A stretch of DNA of 34,910 nt from CALBTQ01 sp036725605 (GTDB taxonomy: Bacteria > Lernaellota > Lernaellaia > Lernaellales > Lernaellaceae), in assembly GCA_036725605.1 (NCBI GenBank), contig DAIMDW010000043.1, positions 1-34,910 on the forward strand, given 5' to 3'. The notes under the pieces were generated by a model. The model was not told where the DNA came from. It searched no databases and saw only the letters and a program-made list of their open reading frames with translations. The position numbers and the translations under genes are program-made. This document shows, in pieces, positions 7,653 through 15,696 of this stretch (its first letter is position 1; every line of letters begins with the position of its first letter).

Positions 7653-9494
7653 TTACATCAGTTCTTCGATCAACGCGCCGATATCCACGTTCATCCACAC
7701 GGAAAACGCGGCGCTGTTTTCCGCAAACAGGCTGGTCGGATCGCAGGCGTTCAGGTCGGTGGCGTCGGGAAGATCAACCGCGACGACCGTCACGTAGTCC
7801 ATCTCTTCCGGAACGATGCCGAATTGCTCCAGCGGCACCTGGTACTGCGTTTCCGTGCCCGGAATGGTGGCGAACACCATCGGACACGTTCCCGAACAAC
7901 TGGGCACGTAGATCACGTAGTACAGATCCACCGTCACGTCCGCCTCCATGCCCAGGGTCAGCAACCCGGCGGTGGGAGACAACGGGTCGTTGTCGAAGGA
8001 CGTGGCCGCGTCATCGAACATCGGCAGGAAGTCGGTGGAGTCGTCGACCGCGATGCCCGTGGACCAATCGGAAATGTTGTCCGTGTAACGCATGGCGATC
8101 GACAGTTCCAGCGGCACGAAGGTGCCCAGGGAATCCAGGATGTCCATGATGTTGGATTTTCCGACCATCGCCATGTAGTCGCCGCTGGGAATTTTGGCGG
8201 CGGAAACGGTCATCTCGCCGGCGGTATCGGCCAGCCCGACGCCGGCGGGGATCAGTGCACGGTTGGGAATCTCATCCAAAATCAAGCCAGCATACAAATA
8301 TTCGCTATCCACGTTGGCGATGGAAATGTCGATGTCGCGGATCTCGCCGTACACGTCCATATCGGCCGCGCCGGTTCCCGCATAATCCGGATTCACGGCC
8401 ACGTATGGGAAACTGATGCCCGTATTCACCAGCGGTTCGAGAGCGGCGATGATCAGGTCCGCCAGGCTGCCGCCGCTGATCAGCGTATTGATAATGGTGG
8501 TGATGTCGATCGAGGTCATGTCGATCGCCGCGACGAATCCTTCCAGCGGGAACTCATCGACGCCGTTCTGTACCGGAAGACTGTAGGTCTCATTGACACC
8601 CGACGCCGACAACGTGCCGGCCAGAACATTCAAATTGAAGTCTGGCAGGTACAGGTTGCTGGGAAACACGAGGTCCTCTCCCGAACCCAGCAAGGAATAC
8701 GAGAATAAAAATTCCTCGTGGGAAAAAAGACCCTCATTGTAATCCTTGGAGAAAATATCTCCGCGCGAAAGACCGAAAATCGACGCACCCAGATAGAATG
8801 TCGTGGATGCCAGATCGGTCAAGCCGCCGTCCATGTTCTCCAGCGCCAGCAGCGAATCATCGCTATAAAAGTTGCCCGTCGTTTCCGTATACCGCACCGC
8901 CACGGCGCCGTAATCTTTCGGCCGCAGGCGGAAATACATGGAGTCGGCGTCGGCCATGTAGCTCCACGCCTCGTGAAGGTCCGCGGAAGCGCTGATCAGT
9001 TGGAGCCCTTTAACGGCCTCGATCTGGGCCATACCGTTCGCGTCGGTCGCGATTCCGTTTACCGAAGCGTTGTGATCCACTCCCGTCAGCGGCGCGCAGG
9101 TGTCGTCGTCGAACACGTACACGGTGATCGTATCGCCCGTGCCGACCGGATCGCCGTCAATCAGGTTGGGATTGATGCCCAGGGGATCGGACGTGATGAC
9201 GCAGCGGGTCGATTCATAATCCGTGTCGTCGTCGACCAGGTCGTCGTCGAGCGTGTCGTCGTCGAGCGTGTCGTCATCGGTCGTGTCGTCATCGGTCGTG
9301 TCGTCGTCAATCGTGTCGTCGTCGGTCGTATCGTCGTCCGGTGTTGTATCGTCATCGTCGTCGTCGTCGATTGTATCATCGTCGTTGTCGGCGTCGTTGT
9401 CATCGTCATCGTCGTCGTCACCACAGCCTGTAATGAAAATGGAAAAAGTCAACAAAAGCGTGAGAGTCAGAGCAAGCACATACAACAGTCGCAT
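7653..9494 (-). CDS. Lipoprotein with Asp/Thr stalk and large unknown head
   Basis: The 613-residue product has a signal peptide with lipobox ITG-C24, then a long Asp/Thr stalk (~25-92) containing several xDDDT pentapeptides. The head (~93-613) has no family I recognise. It starts with a Cys-containing segment (RCVITSD, then DDTCAPLTGV), compatible with a small Ig-like or carboxypeptidase-regulatory-like beta module (TDANGMAQIEAVKG). It contains a further Cys pair SCSGTC about 540 residues in. Disulphides are plausible for an exposed protein. No catalytic motif seen. ATG at 9494 has GGAGG upstream. A terminator follows at 7601-7633. The 266-bp gap on its 5-prime side is a divergent promoter region shared with the thioredoxin-fold gene at 9761. 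Confidence 0.85.
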   Translation of the reverse strand: MRLLYVLALTLTLLLTFSIFITGCGDDDDDDDNDADNDDDTIDDDDDDDTTPDDDTTDDDTIDDDTTDDDTTDDDTLDDDTLDDDLVDDDTDYESTRCVITSDPLGINPNLIDGDPVGTGDTITVYVFDDDTCAPLTGVDHNASVNGIATDANGMAQIEAVKGLQLISASADLHEAWSYMADADSMYFRLRPKDYGAVAVRYTETTGNFYSDDSLLALENMDGGLTDLASTTFYLGASIFGLSRGDIFSKDYNEGLFSHEEFLFSYSLLGSGEDLVFPSNLYLPDFNLNVLAGTLSASGVNETYSLPVQNGVDEFPLEGFVAAIDMTSIDITTIINTLISGGSLADLIIAALEPLVNTGISFPYVAVNPDYAGTGAADMDVYGEIRDIDISIANVDSEYLYAGLILDEIPNRALIPAGVGLADTAGEMTVSAAKIPSGDYMAMVGKSNIMDILDSLGTFVPLELSIAMRYTDNISDWSTGIAVDDSTDFLPMFDDAATSFDNDPLSPTAGLLTLGMEADVTVDLYYVIYVPSCSGTCPMVFATIPGTETQYQVPLEQFGIVPEEMDYVTVVAVDLPDATDLNACDPTSLFAENSAAFSVWMNVDIGALIEELM

Positions 9495-9649
9495 TGGTCC
9501 TCCAATCGTTTAAAATTATTGGATGATAACATCAACCGTTTCATTAAGTTTTTATATTACACATTTCAAACAATCATGATACCCAATTTCTTGATGATAC
9601 TTCATTTTTTCGATTTTCATGCAATATAAGGCGTATATTCGCGCGCTGA

Positions 9650-9679
9650 TTGCATGATTTCTGCGTTTTCCGACATAAT
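9650..9679 (+). promoter_or_regulatory. Possible sigma70-type promoter for the 9761 gene
   Basis: TTGCAT (9650-9655) and CATAAT (9674-9679) are separated by 18 bases, about 80 bases upstream of the ATG at 9761. The surrounding intergenic DNA is AT-rich compared with the genes. Consensus match is only moderate, so this is tentative. Confidence 0.3.
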
Positions 9680-9760
9680 GTGCGCCGCAAAGCTCCCGCC
9701 GGTTGCCCGCCTCGACAAGATCGTTTAGGGTCGAATCTCACTTCAGCCTGGGAGCGTCGG

Positions 9761-10594
9761 ATGAAACGGTTGATTCTCGTCGTGTTAGCGGTGTCGCTGT
9801 TGATCCTATCGGCCTGCGCGGTCAAACAAACGCCGCCGCCGGCCATGGTGGTCGATCAGCCGGACGCCGAAGCGGGGCACTTATCCGCAGACATGGAACT
9901 GGCCGCCTTGAAAAAACGGGTGGAAGAACTCACCGCCGAAAACGAAGCGTTGCGCCGTGAGATCGAGTTGCTCAAAAAACGGCGCCTCACCGTCCGGCCC
10001 GGCGATACGGCCAATGCAAAACCCGCACATGTCGACCTGGCCGTTCCCGCCACGGCCATGACCCTCGGCAGCGCCGACGCCCCGGTCAAATTCGTAGTGT
10101 TCATGGAACTGCTGTGCCCTTTCTGCGCCCGCCATCACGACAACGTTAAAAAGTTGCAGGAAAAATTCGGCGACGACAACGTGCAGATCGTGTATCTGTA
10201 CTACCGCATCCATCCGGGGGCCGACTTCCTGCAGCGCGCCGCCCTCGCCGCCGGCCGCCAAGGGAAATTCTGGAAGTTCGTCGAACTTGCCTTCGCCGAA
10301 ATGAGAAACTGGCGCGGCAGCCTTCCTCCGAACCAGGCGACTCTGGCGCAGGAAACGGAAGCCTTCGACCAAACGATCCGCCCGGCGGCCGCCGAACTGG
10401 GCCTGGACGCCGAGCGTCTCTTCCGCGACATGCAGGACGAGGAAATCAAAAAACAACTCGAAGCGGAAATGCAACTCGGGCGCGGGGTTCCCGTACACGG
10501 CACGCCCACCTCGGTCATCAACGGTGACGTTTACCGAGGCGCCAAACCCTACGAGGATTTCGAGAAAATCGTGGCGGAGATGCTGCGGAAATAA
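9761..10594 (+). CDS. DsbA-like thioredoxin-fold lipoprotein
   Basis: The 277-residue protein has a signal peptide with lipobox LSA-C19, then a heptad-like coiled coil (~44-75: leucines in MELAALKKRVEELTAENEAL) and a thioredoxin-fold domain (~95-277). The redox motif is C119-P-F-C122. The cis-proline loop is GTPT with P249. Acidic and basic helices between them match the alpha-helical insertion of DsbA/DSBA_thioredoxin proteins. The expected role is thiol oxidation or isomerisation of exported proteins in the periplasm, with the coiled coil giving dimerisation or a spacer from the membrane. Several neighbouring secreted proteins contain cysteine pairs. ATG at 9761 is chosen over upstream codons because GGGAG is correctly placed and the signal peptide begins there. 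No partner DsbB-like gene is in view. Confidence 0.92.
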   Translation: MKRLILVVLAVSLLILSACAVKQTPPPAMVVDQPDAEAGHLSADMELAALKKRVEELTAENEALRREIELLKKRRLTVRPGDTANAKPAHVDLAVPATAMTLGSADAPVKFVVFMELLCPFCARHHDNVKKLQEKFGDDNVQIVYLYYRIHPGADFLQRAALAAGRQGKFWKFVELAFAEMRNWRGSLPPNQATLAQETEAFDQTIRPAAAELGLDAERLFRDMQDEEIKKQLEAEMQLGRGVPVHGTPTSVINGDVYRGAKPYEDFEKIVAEMLRK

Positions 10595-10636
10595 TGGCCC
10601 TCACCATCTAACTAAAGAGGATGACGGAAAGGATTG

Positions 10637-10716
10637 TCATGCCCGCGTAGGCGGGCCTGCCCTCCGTAGTTTCAACGTAGGCGGGCATCCAGGACCAGCC
10701 GATACTCTTCCCGACC
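10637..10716. repeat. Dispersed palindromic repeat, interrupted copy
   Basis: The sequence opens with TCATGCCCGCGTAGGCGGGC, where GCCCGC and GCGGGC form a hairpin. About 20 foreign bases follow, then GTAGGCGGGCATCCAGGACC is repeated and continues through CGATACTCTTCCCGACC. The latter stretch matches 19131-19170 in order with scattered substitutions, so both are copies of one dispersed repeat. The copy lies between converging genes at 10594 and 10723. Confidence 0.75.
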
Positions 10717-10722
10717 TTATCA

Positions 10723-12432
10723 TCACTCCACCGTCAGCAGCGCATAGCCGCGGCCGGGCAGCGCGAAACGATAATCGTCCGCGTTGTCGGCGTCCAGCAG
10801 CGGATACGCCTCGTCGGCGATCACGTCGCGCACCGCGCCGGTCAGACCGCCCCAGGGCGAGGCGGCGAAGTTCAGGCGCAGCGTTTGCGGTTCGGATGAA
10901 AAATTGAAGGCCGCGAGCACGGCCCGTTCGTCGTTGCCGCGGAAGAAGGCGAAGGCCAGCGGATCGCCCGCCGCCCACTCGCGATAGGCCCCGGTCTGCA
11001 GCGGCTTCGTCGCGTTGCGCAACGCCAGCAGACGCCGGTAATGATTCAACAGCGAAGCCGGCTCGCCCGCCTCGTCGGCGACGTTGTGCGTGCGGTAATT
11101 GGGCGCGAGGTTGATCCACGGATCGCCGGTGGTGAAACCGGCGTTGTCGTCGCCGGTCCAGTGCATCGGCGTGCGCGCGGCGTCGCGGTAATCGGTGACG
11201 ACCTCCCGCCCGTCGGCCATGCCGACTTCCTCGCCATAATAAATGAACGGCGTGCCCGGCAGCGCTAGTTGCAGCGCGGCCATCTGCTTCATGCGCACCT
11301 CGTCGCGCAGCAGCAGGTCGAAGGTGCGGTAAAAGTCGTGGTTCGAGAAAAACACCGTGTTTTGGCCGCCGGCGGGCATCGCGCTCAGCGAAGCGTCCAG
11401 CGTGTCCGCAAGGATGTCCGGCCGCGCCAGATGGTGCGCGCCGAACAACGCGTAGGTCAGATTGAAATTCAAGACCATGTGCAGTTCGTCATCGCCGTCG
11501 CCGTAATAGGCCGCCATTTCCTGCGGCGAACCGATCAACTCGCCGACCATCGCCCGGTCGCCGTACTCGTCGAGCAGGGCGCGAAACTCACTGTGGATTT
11601 CATGCGTGAGCGGATGATGCGTGCAGGTCGTCGCGTCCTCGTAATACAGGTGCGCCACGTCGAGGCGGAAACCGTCGACGCCCAGGTCGAGCCAGAAACG
11701 CATGACCTCGGCGATCGCCTCGTGCACTTCGGGATTGGCCCAATTCAGATCGGGCATCCCCGCGCGAAAATGGTGCCAGTAGTACTGCCCGGTCGCCTCG
11801 TCGTAGGCCCAATCCATCTCCTCGACGCCGCTTGCCTCGGCGGGGCATCTGAATAACGGCTCGTCGGCCCACACGTACCAATCGCGCTTGGGATCGTCGC
11901 GGCTGGAACGCGAGGCGAGAAACCACTCGTGTCGGTCGCTGGTGTGGTTGAACACGCCGTCGAGAAACACGTGCAGGCCCAGCTCGTGCGCCCGGGCGAG
12001 GAAGGCCAGAAAATCGTCCATCGTGCCGTAGTCGGGATTGATCGCCGTGTAGTCGGCCACATCGTAGCCCGAATCGACGAAGGGCGTGGGGTAGATCGGC
12101 GTCAGCCACAGCGCGCCGACGCCCAGCTGGGCCAGATAGGGCAGCCGAGCGGTCAGGCCGGGCAGATCGCCGATGCCGTCGCCGTCGCTGTCGGCGTAGC
12201 TGCGCACGAAAATTTCCATGAACACCACGCGCCGGTACCAGTCGGCATCGACGGAGTCGTCATCGTCGGTCACATCGTCGTCGTCCGCGTCGTCGTCGGC
12301 CGGATCGTCGCCGGTATCATTATCATCGTCAGCCTGCCCTGAGCTTGTCGAAGGGTCGTCATCGCCGCCGCAACCGCTCGCCAATAAAACCACCGCAAAA
12401 ACAAGCAGAAAAATCAACCGGAACGTGCGCAC
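10723..12432 (-). CDS. GH13 alpha-amylase-family glycosidase, Asp-stalk lipoprotein
   Basis: The 569-residue product starts with a lipoprotein signal (ASG-C21) and an Asp-rich stalk (~24-63), then a complete GH13 catalytic unit. Conserved regions: region I DGVFNHTSD (158-166), region II GFRLDVAH with nucleophile D258, region III MVGELIG with acid/base E298, and region IV FFSNHDFYR with H365/D366. The order and spacing fit an oligo-glucosidase or maltogenic-type enzyme acting on alpha-glucosides; the exact subfamily needs a search. The C-terminal ~90 residues look like the usual beta-sandwich domain C. The start is GTG (12430-12432) with GGAG upstream. Likely role: extracellular or periplasmic glucan breakdown by a tethered enzyme. 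A dispersed palindrome is inserted in frame in the stalk (residues PSTSSGQA). Confidence 0.95.
   Translation of the reverse strand: MRTFRLIFLLVFAVVLLASGCGGDDDPSTSSGQADDDNDTGDDPADDDADDDDVTDDDDSVDADWYRRVVFMEIFVRSYADSDGDGIGDLPGLTARLPYLAQLGVGALWLTPIYPTPFVDSGYDVADYTAINPDYGTMDDFLAFLARAHELGLHVFLDGVFNHTSDRHEWFLASRSSRDDPKRDWYVWADEPLFRCPAEASGVEEMDWAYDEATGQYYWHHFRAGMPDLNWANPEVHEAIAEVMRFWLDLGVDGFRLDVAHLYYEDATTCTHHPLTHEIHSEFRALLDEYGDRAMVGELIGSPQEMAAYYGDGDDELHMVLNFNLTYALFGAHHLARPDILADTLDASLSAMPAGGQNTVFFSNHDFYRTFDLLLRDEVRMKQMAALQLALPGTPFIYYGEEVGMADGREVVTDYRDAARTPMHWTGDDNAGFTTGDPWINLAPNYRTHNVADEAGEPASLLNHYRRLLALRNATKPLQTGAYREWAAGDPLAFAFFRGNDERAVLAAFNFSSEPQTLRLNFAASPWGGLTGAVRDVIADEAYPLLDADNADDYRFALPGRGYALLTVE
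12333..12355. repeat. Short dispersed palindrome inside the amylase stalk
   Basis: CCTGAGCTTGTCGAAGGG and its flanks interrupt the run of Asp codons of the GH13 gene and add PSTSSGQA in frame. I recall this 18-base sequence as a recurrent dispersed repeat in many environmental bacterial genomes. Only one copy is in the window. Confidence 0.6.
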
Positions 12433-12566
12433 CGCGGGTCTCCTTTCGCCGTCGGTTCAAGCGCCCCACCTTACCCGGATCGCATCACACTGTAAAATTA
12501 ACCCTGGACGCGCCGCGCGTGTCGATTTATCCTGCCATCGCACCTGAAAAAGGCGGAGGTTCCTTC

Positions 12567-13316
12567 GTGCGAAACATCATCGTTTTGAGCCTGCTGATTC
12601 TGTGTTTATCCGCCGTGACCGTCCATGCCCAACAGGCGCCCGAGCCGACCGGATTTTACCTCGAGCCGGCCTTCGTCCTGTCGACCTTCACCACGGTCAA
12701 AGGCGTGGACGAACGCTTTCTGGATGGCGACGAATCCGACGAACTCAACATCCATACCGGCGATCTGAACTGGATTTTCATGCCCAATCTGGCCGCGGGT
12801 TGGGGCTTCGGCGACTGGCGGCTGGCCGTGCGCGGCGCGTACGTTTCGCAGTTGATCAAGCTCGACCTGCCCTACGGCGACCTCGCCGAGGGCGTGATGC
12901 ATTCGGTCGAGGTCGGCCCGGAGGTGTCCTACCAGGCGATGACCTTCAAGTGGACGACTGTCGAGGCGCAATTCGGCCTGGCCGCGCGGGTGATGGCCGC
13001 GGCGTCGCTCGAATACGATTACGCCGAGGAACCGGGGCCGTCGCAGACCAACGATTTCACCGGCGCGGACTTTCCCGGCTTCGCCGTGCACGTGGGCGCG
13101 GGCGGCGACCTGATGCGCGGCGAGCACGTGCTGCTGGGTTGGATGGCCCGCTTCTATTGGGGTCGTTACGAACTGGAAAGCGACGACAAGGTCGTCTTCG
13201 GACACAATCCGATCACCGTCGATTGCGACGAGGAGATGGCCTTGAACGTCTATTCGCTGCTGATCGGCGTGCGGTTGCGCATCTATCCGGTTTCCTCGGC
13301 ACGGGTGGCCAAATGA
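12567..13316 (+). CDS. Predicted outer-membrane beta-barrel protein
   Basis: The 249-residue protein has a signal peptide cleaved near VHA-QQ (~20-23). The mature chain has many alternating hydrophobic/polar strands with aromatic ends (for example GFYLEPAFVLSTF and MARFYWGRYELES) and a final strand LLIGVRLRIYPV. This pattern fits an 8- to 10-stranded barrel. No family name is assigned. The GTG at 12567 is preferred to much longer upstream readings because GGAGG (12555-12559) lies seven bases before it and the signal peptide starts there. Its TGA overlaps the next gene's ATG (ATGA), so the two are translationally coupled and may work together. Two cysteines are absent from most of the barrel, as is usual. 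Confidence 0.8.
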   Translation: MRNIIVLSLLILCLSAVTVHAQQAPEPTGFYLEPAFVLSTFTTVKGVDERFLDGDESDELNIHTGDLNWIFMPNLAAGWGFGDWRLAVRGAYVSQLIKLDLPYGDLAEGVMHSVEVGPEVSYQAMTFKWTTVEAQFGLAARVMAAASLEYDYAEEPGPSQTNDFTGADFPGFAVHVGAGGDLMRGEHVLLGWMARFYWGRYELESDDKVVFGHNPITVDCDEEMALNVYSLLIGVRLRIYPVSSARVAK

Positions 13317-14182
13317 AACGCGCCGCCGCCCTGTGTCTGACGATCCTGCTGCTGGCGACGGTCGCGGCGTGGGCGGACGACAAATGGGAGATCGAGGCGG
13401 GCACGGTTCAGTTGCGCGACTTCACCCGAAAGGTGGCGCAGGCCACCGGGCGCGTGGTGATTTTCGGGGCGGACTTCGGCGGCGAGATCGAACTGCAGCC
13501 GGCCGGTCCGTTCAATAAAGAACAGTTGTGGAACTACCTGCTGGCGACGCTCGACAGCCAGGGCTGGGGCGTCGTGCTGCAGGGGGACATCGCGCGGGTG
13601 GTCAAGCTCGACGAGATGGCGACGCAGGGCGTGCCCGAGGTGGTCATGACCGAGCCGCCCACGCCCGTGCCGGCCGCGACGGTCACGGTGACCTTCGAGC
13701 TCAAGCACGCCGAGGCCGGGGCGATCGCCATGCAACTGCAGCGCCTGGCCGGACCCGGCGGGCGCGTGGTCGGCCTGCCGGGGCAGAACAAGGTCGTGGT
13801 GGTCGACACGGCCGCGAACGTCGAGCGCATGCGGCAGGTGGTCGAGCGGCTCGATCGCGCGGGCGAAGCGGAGAAGATCGACGTGGTGCGCCTGCGCAAG
13901 GCCGACCCGGAGGTTATGGCCGAGATCCTGCGGCGGGTGTTCACCGACTATCGCATCGACGGTGCGATGGTGCGTCAACGCAACAGCGCCGGCGGGCTGA
14001 TCGTGGTGACCGAGCCGCATTCGCGCACGGTCGTGCTGCGCGGCAACGAGCGCGACGTCAACGGCGCCAAGGCGCTGGCGACCAGGTTGGACAACATGGA
14101 CGATCCGGTCGTCATGCTGCGCCGGTTGCGCAACGCCCGCACCGAGGAACTGGGCGATTTGCTGCGCGAGATCGTGCGTTAG
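13313..14182 (+). CDS. Secretin-type N-domain protein lacking the secretin barrel
   Basis: The 289-residue protein has a signal peptide (cleaved near WA-DD, ~20-22), then domains that resemble the periplasmic ring domains of GspD/PilQ secretins. An N0-like domain spans ~25-100 (LRDFTRKVAQATGRVVIF is typical). N1/N2-like repeats of the form VxxLxxAxxxxMxxxL follow at ~120-185 and ~190-275, and the beginning of another repeat (RRLRNARTEELGDLL) ends the protein. The C-terminal secretin barrel is missing, and nothing resembling it follows in any frame before 14271. It may bind the barrel protein encoded just upstream (4-base overlap) or a secretin encoded elsewhere. Alternatively it is a truncated gene. 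ATG at 13313. Confidence 0.82.
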   Translation: MKRAAALCLTILLLATVAAWADDKWEIEAGTVQLRDFTRKVAQATGRVVIFGADFGGEIELQPAGPFNKEQLWNYLLATLDSQGWGVVLQGDIARVVKLDEMATQGVPEVVMTEPPTPVPAATVTVTFELKHAEAGAIAMQLQRLAGPGGRVVGLPGQNKVVVVDTAANVERMRQVVERLDRAGEAEKIDVVRLRKADPEVMAEILRRVFTDYRIDGAMVRQRNSAGGLIVVTEPHSRTVVLRGNERDVNGAKALATRLDNMDDPVVMLRRLRNARTEELGDLLREIVR

Positions 14183-14270
14183 CGACGGAAGCGCCGCTGG
14201 TTTTCGGCGGCGAATCCCGATATGATGCCGGTGGCGGAACGGACCAACTACGGTAGGGGGAGCGGCGAGT

Positions 14271-15479
14271 TTGGTGCAATGGATTTTATGCGTCTCCGGT
14301 GATCGCCAAATCGCGGTGGAATTGCGCGAGCAGTTGCGCCGCATGCGCTTTCGCGCCGAAACGGCCGGGGGCATCACCGAGGCGCTGGAGATAATCAAAA
14401 AAAGACTGCCCACCTTGATGGTGGTCGATTTTCATCTGGTCGACGGCTCGGGCCTGGAACTGCTGCGGCAGGTGTGCCGGGACGAGCGCGCCGCGCGCAT
14501 TCCCGTGCTGATGCTGGCCACGCCGATGCAGTCCGAGCACTACCGCCATCGGTCGATCCGGCCCGCGCCGCAGGAGTGGGTCGACAAGCCGGTCGACGAC
14601 GAGCGCCTGGCGCACGCCGTGTCGCGCTGGGTGGGCGTCGAGGTCAAAAGCCGCCTGCTGCCCGAAGAGCCAAAGTTCGATCACCTGACGCGTCTGCCCG
14701 ACGACGGCTCGTTCTCCGAAGTGCCCTTCGCGCGCGTGCTGGTGCTGGCCGGACGGCGCGGCTGCGGCCGGCTGCGCATCGAGCGTCCGGGGCAGTGGAT
14801 GGAAATCTGGATGGAGAAAACGTGCATCGGCGCGATCTCCAGTTCCTACCTGCCCGGCAACAGCCTCGGCGAACTGCTGGTGAAAAACGACGTGCTCAGC
14901 CGCTACGCCGTGCGCGAGGGCATGAGCCGCCTGCAACCCGGGCAGCGCCTGGGCCGATGGCTGGTGGAAAACGGCCTGCTGACCGAGGACGAGCTCAACG
15001 GCGAGCTGCAAAAACACGTGCTGGACAAACTGTCGGTCGCCTTCTCGTGGCGCTGGTATGAGGGCTTGTGGAGCTACATCCCCAACGACCAGGCCAACGG
15101 CGCGCAACTGCGTTGCGAAGTCGACCTGCGCAATTTGATCTTCGAAGGCATCGGCCGCTATTACGACCGCGACCGGCTGGAGATGATCTTCTCCAAACGC
15201 GAACGGCTGCGCCGCGCGCTGATTCCCATGACCCCGCACATCGACGACCTGCCCGTCGCCGCGCGTCGGCTGCTCAAATCCGCCGACGGCCGCTCGAGTT
15301 CGGTGACCGTGCGTGAGCGCTCGGGCATGGAGGTCCGCCGCTTCTACCAAACCCTCTATGCGCTGTGGGTGCTGGACCTGGCCCGCTTCGGCGACCCGGT
15401 CAAAGGCGAAGACCCCCGCCGTCTGCGCGACGAGGAAATCTTCCTCGACCACGACGAAACCATCGGCCACCGGCGGTAG
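14271..15479 (+). CDS. Receiver-domain protein with DUF4388/PATAN-type domain
   Basis: Residues 1-125 form a CheY-like receiver: the phospho-acceptor position is D53 (VVDFHLVDGSG) and the conserved lysine is K106 (DKP). The acidic pair that binds magnesium after strand 1 is replaced by S9-G10-D11, so phosphorylation may be weak or lost. Residues ~155-275 resemble DUF4388/PATAN: GxLRIERPG, a pair of GELLVKNDVLS and GRWLVENGLLTEDEL helices, then a Trp-rich strand. The remaining ~120 residues are helical and unassigned. Such proteins occur in gliding, polarity and exopolysaccharide signalling in deltaproteobacteria. Start is TTG at 14271 or GTG at 14274 after AGGGGGAG. It may be in one operon with 12567 and 13313 (88-bp gap). 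Cytoplasmic. Confidence 0.85.
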   Translation: MVQWILCVSGDRQIAVELREQLRRMRFRAETAGGITEALEIIKKRLPTLMVVDFHLVDGSGLELLRQVCRDERAARIPVLMLATPMQSEHYRHRSIRPAPQEWVDKPVDDERLAHAVSRWVGVEVKSRLLPEEPKFDHLTRLPDDGSFSEVPFARVLVLAGRRGCGRLRIERPGQWMEIWMEKTCIGAISSSYLPGNSLGELLVKNDVLSRYAVREGMSRLQPGQRLGRWLVENGLLTEDELNGELQKHVLDKLSVAFSWRWYEGLWSYIPNDQANGAQLRCEVDLRNLIFEGIGRYYDRDRLEMIFSKRERLRRALIPMTPHIDDLPVAARRLLKSADGRSSSVTVRERSGMEVRRFYQTLYALWVLDLARFGDPVKGEDPRRLRDEEIFLDHDETIGHRR

Positions 15480-15595
15480 AAATCCCAATTTCCCCCTATG
15501 TTATGAAAAGCCCCTCCTTCTGTACATAAGCAGGGAAAGCGAATTTCGCCCCTATTTTTTTCCTGTTGATGGGATAAAGGAAAAATTTTTCTGAC

Positions 15596-15621
15596 TTGAC
15601 TTTTTTAGCCGAAATTATAAT
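15596..15621 (+). promoter_or_regulatory. Candidate promoter for a small RNA
   Basis: A perfect TATAAT at 15616-15621 sits in AT-rich DNA, with TTGACT at 15596-15601. The spacer of 14 is shorter than the usual 17; using the overlapping TAATGA as -10 gives 17. Transcription would start near 15628, just before the structured segment at 15631. Confidence 0.35.
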
Positions 15622-15630
15622 GATTTTTAC

Positions 15631-15696
15631 AGTCCAGTGCCGCTGGTCGGCTTGATAGGGTTCGCCCCGCTGGACTTCATCTCTTTAAAAAGAGAT
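15631..15696 (+). ncRNA. Candidate small structured RNA
   Basis: Bases 15631-15676 can fold into a three-way junction: P1 AGTCCAG (15631-15637) with CTGGACT (15670-15676), P2 GCCG/CGGC (15639-15642 with 15648-15651), and P3 GGG-TTCG-CCC (15658-15667). A second hairpin, ATCTCTTT/AAAGAGAT (15679-15696), follows and overlaps the stop codon of the converging DUF3800 gene. The arrangement (TATAAT, junction, hairpin) looks like a short RNA gene. The same DNA could instead be a 3-prime structure of the DUF3800 mRNA or an inserted palindrome. No known RNA family recognised. Confidence 0.35.

Noticed and set aside
12345..12566. Extended N-terminus of the barrel protein overlapping the amylase gene start
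   Set aside because: A GTG with GGAGG at 12555-12559 begins a proper signal peptide at 12567.
13200..14270. Frameshift restoring a full secretin after 14182
   Set aside because: No frame between the stop and 14271 resembles a secretin barrel; only 88 bases are available.
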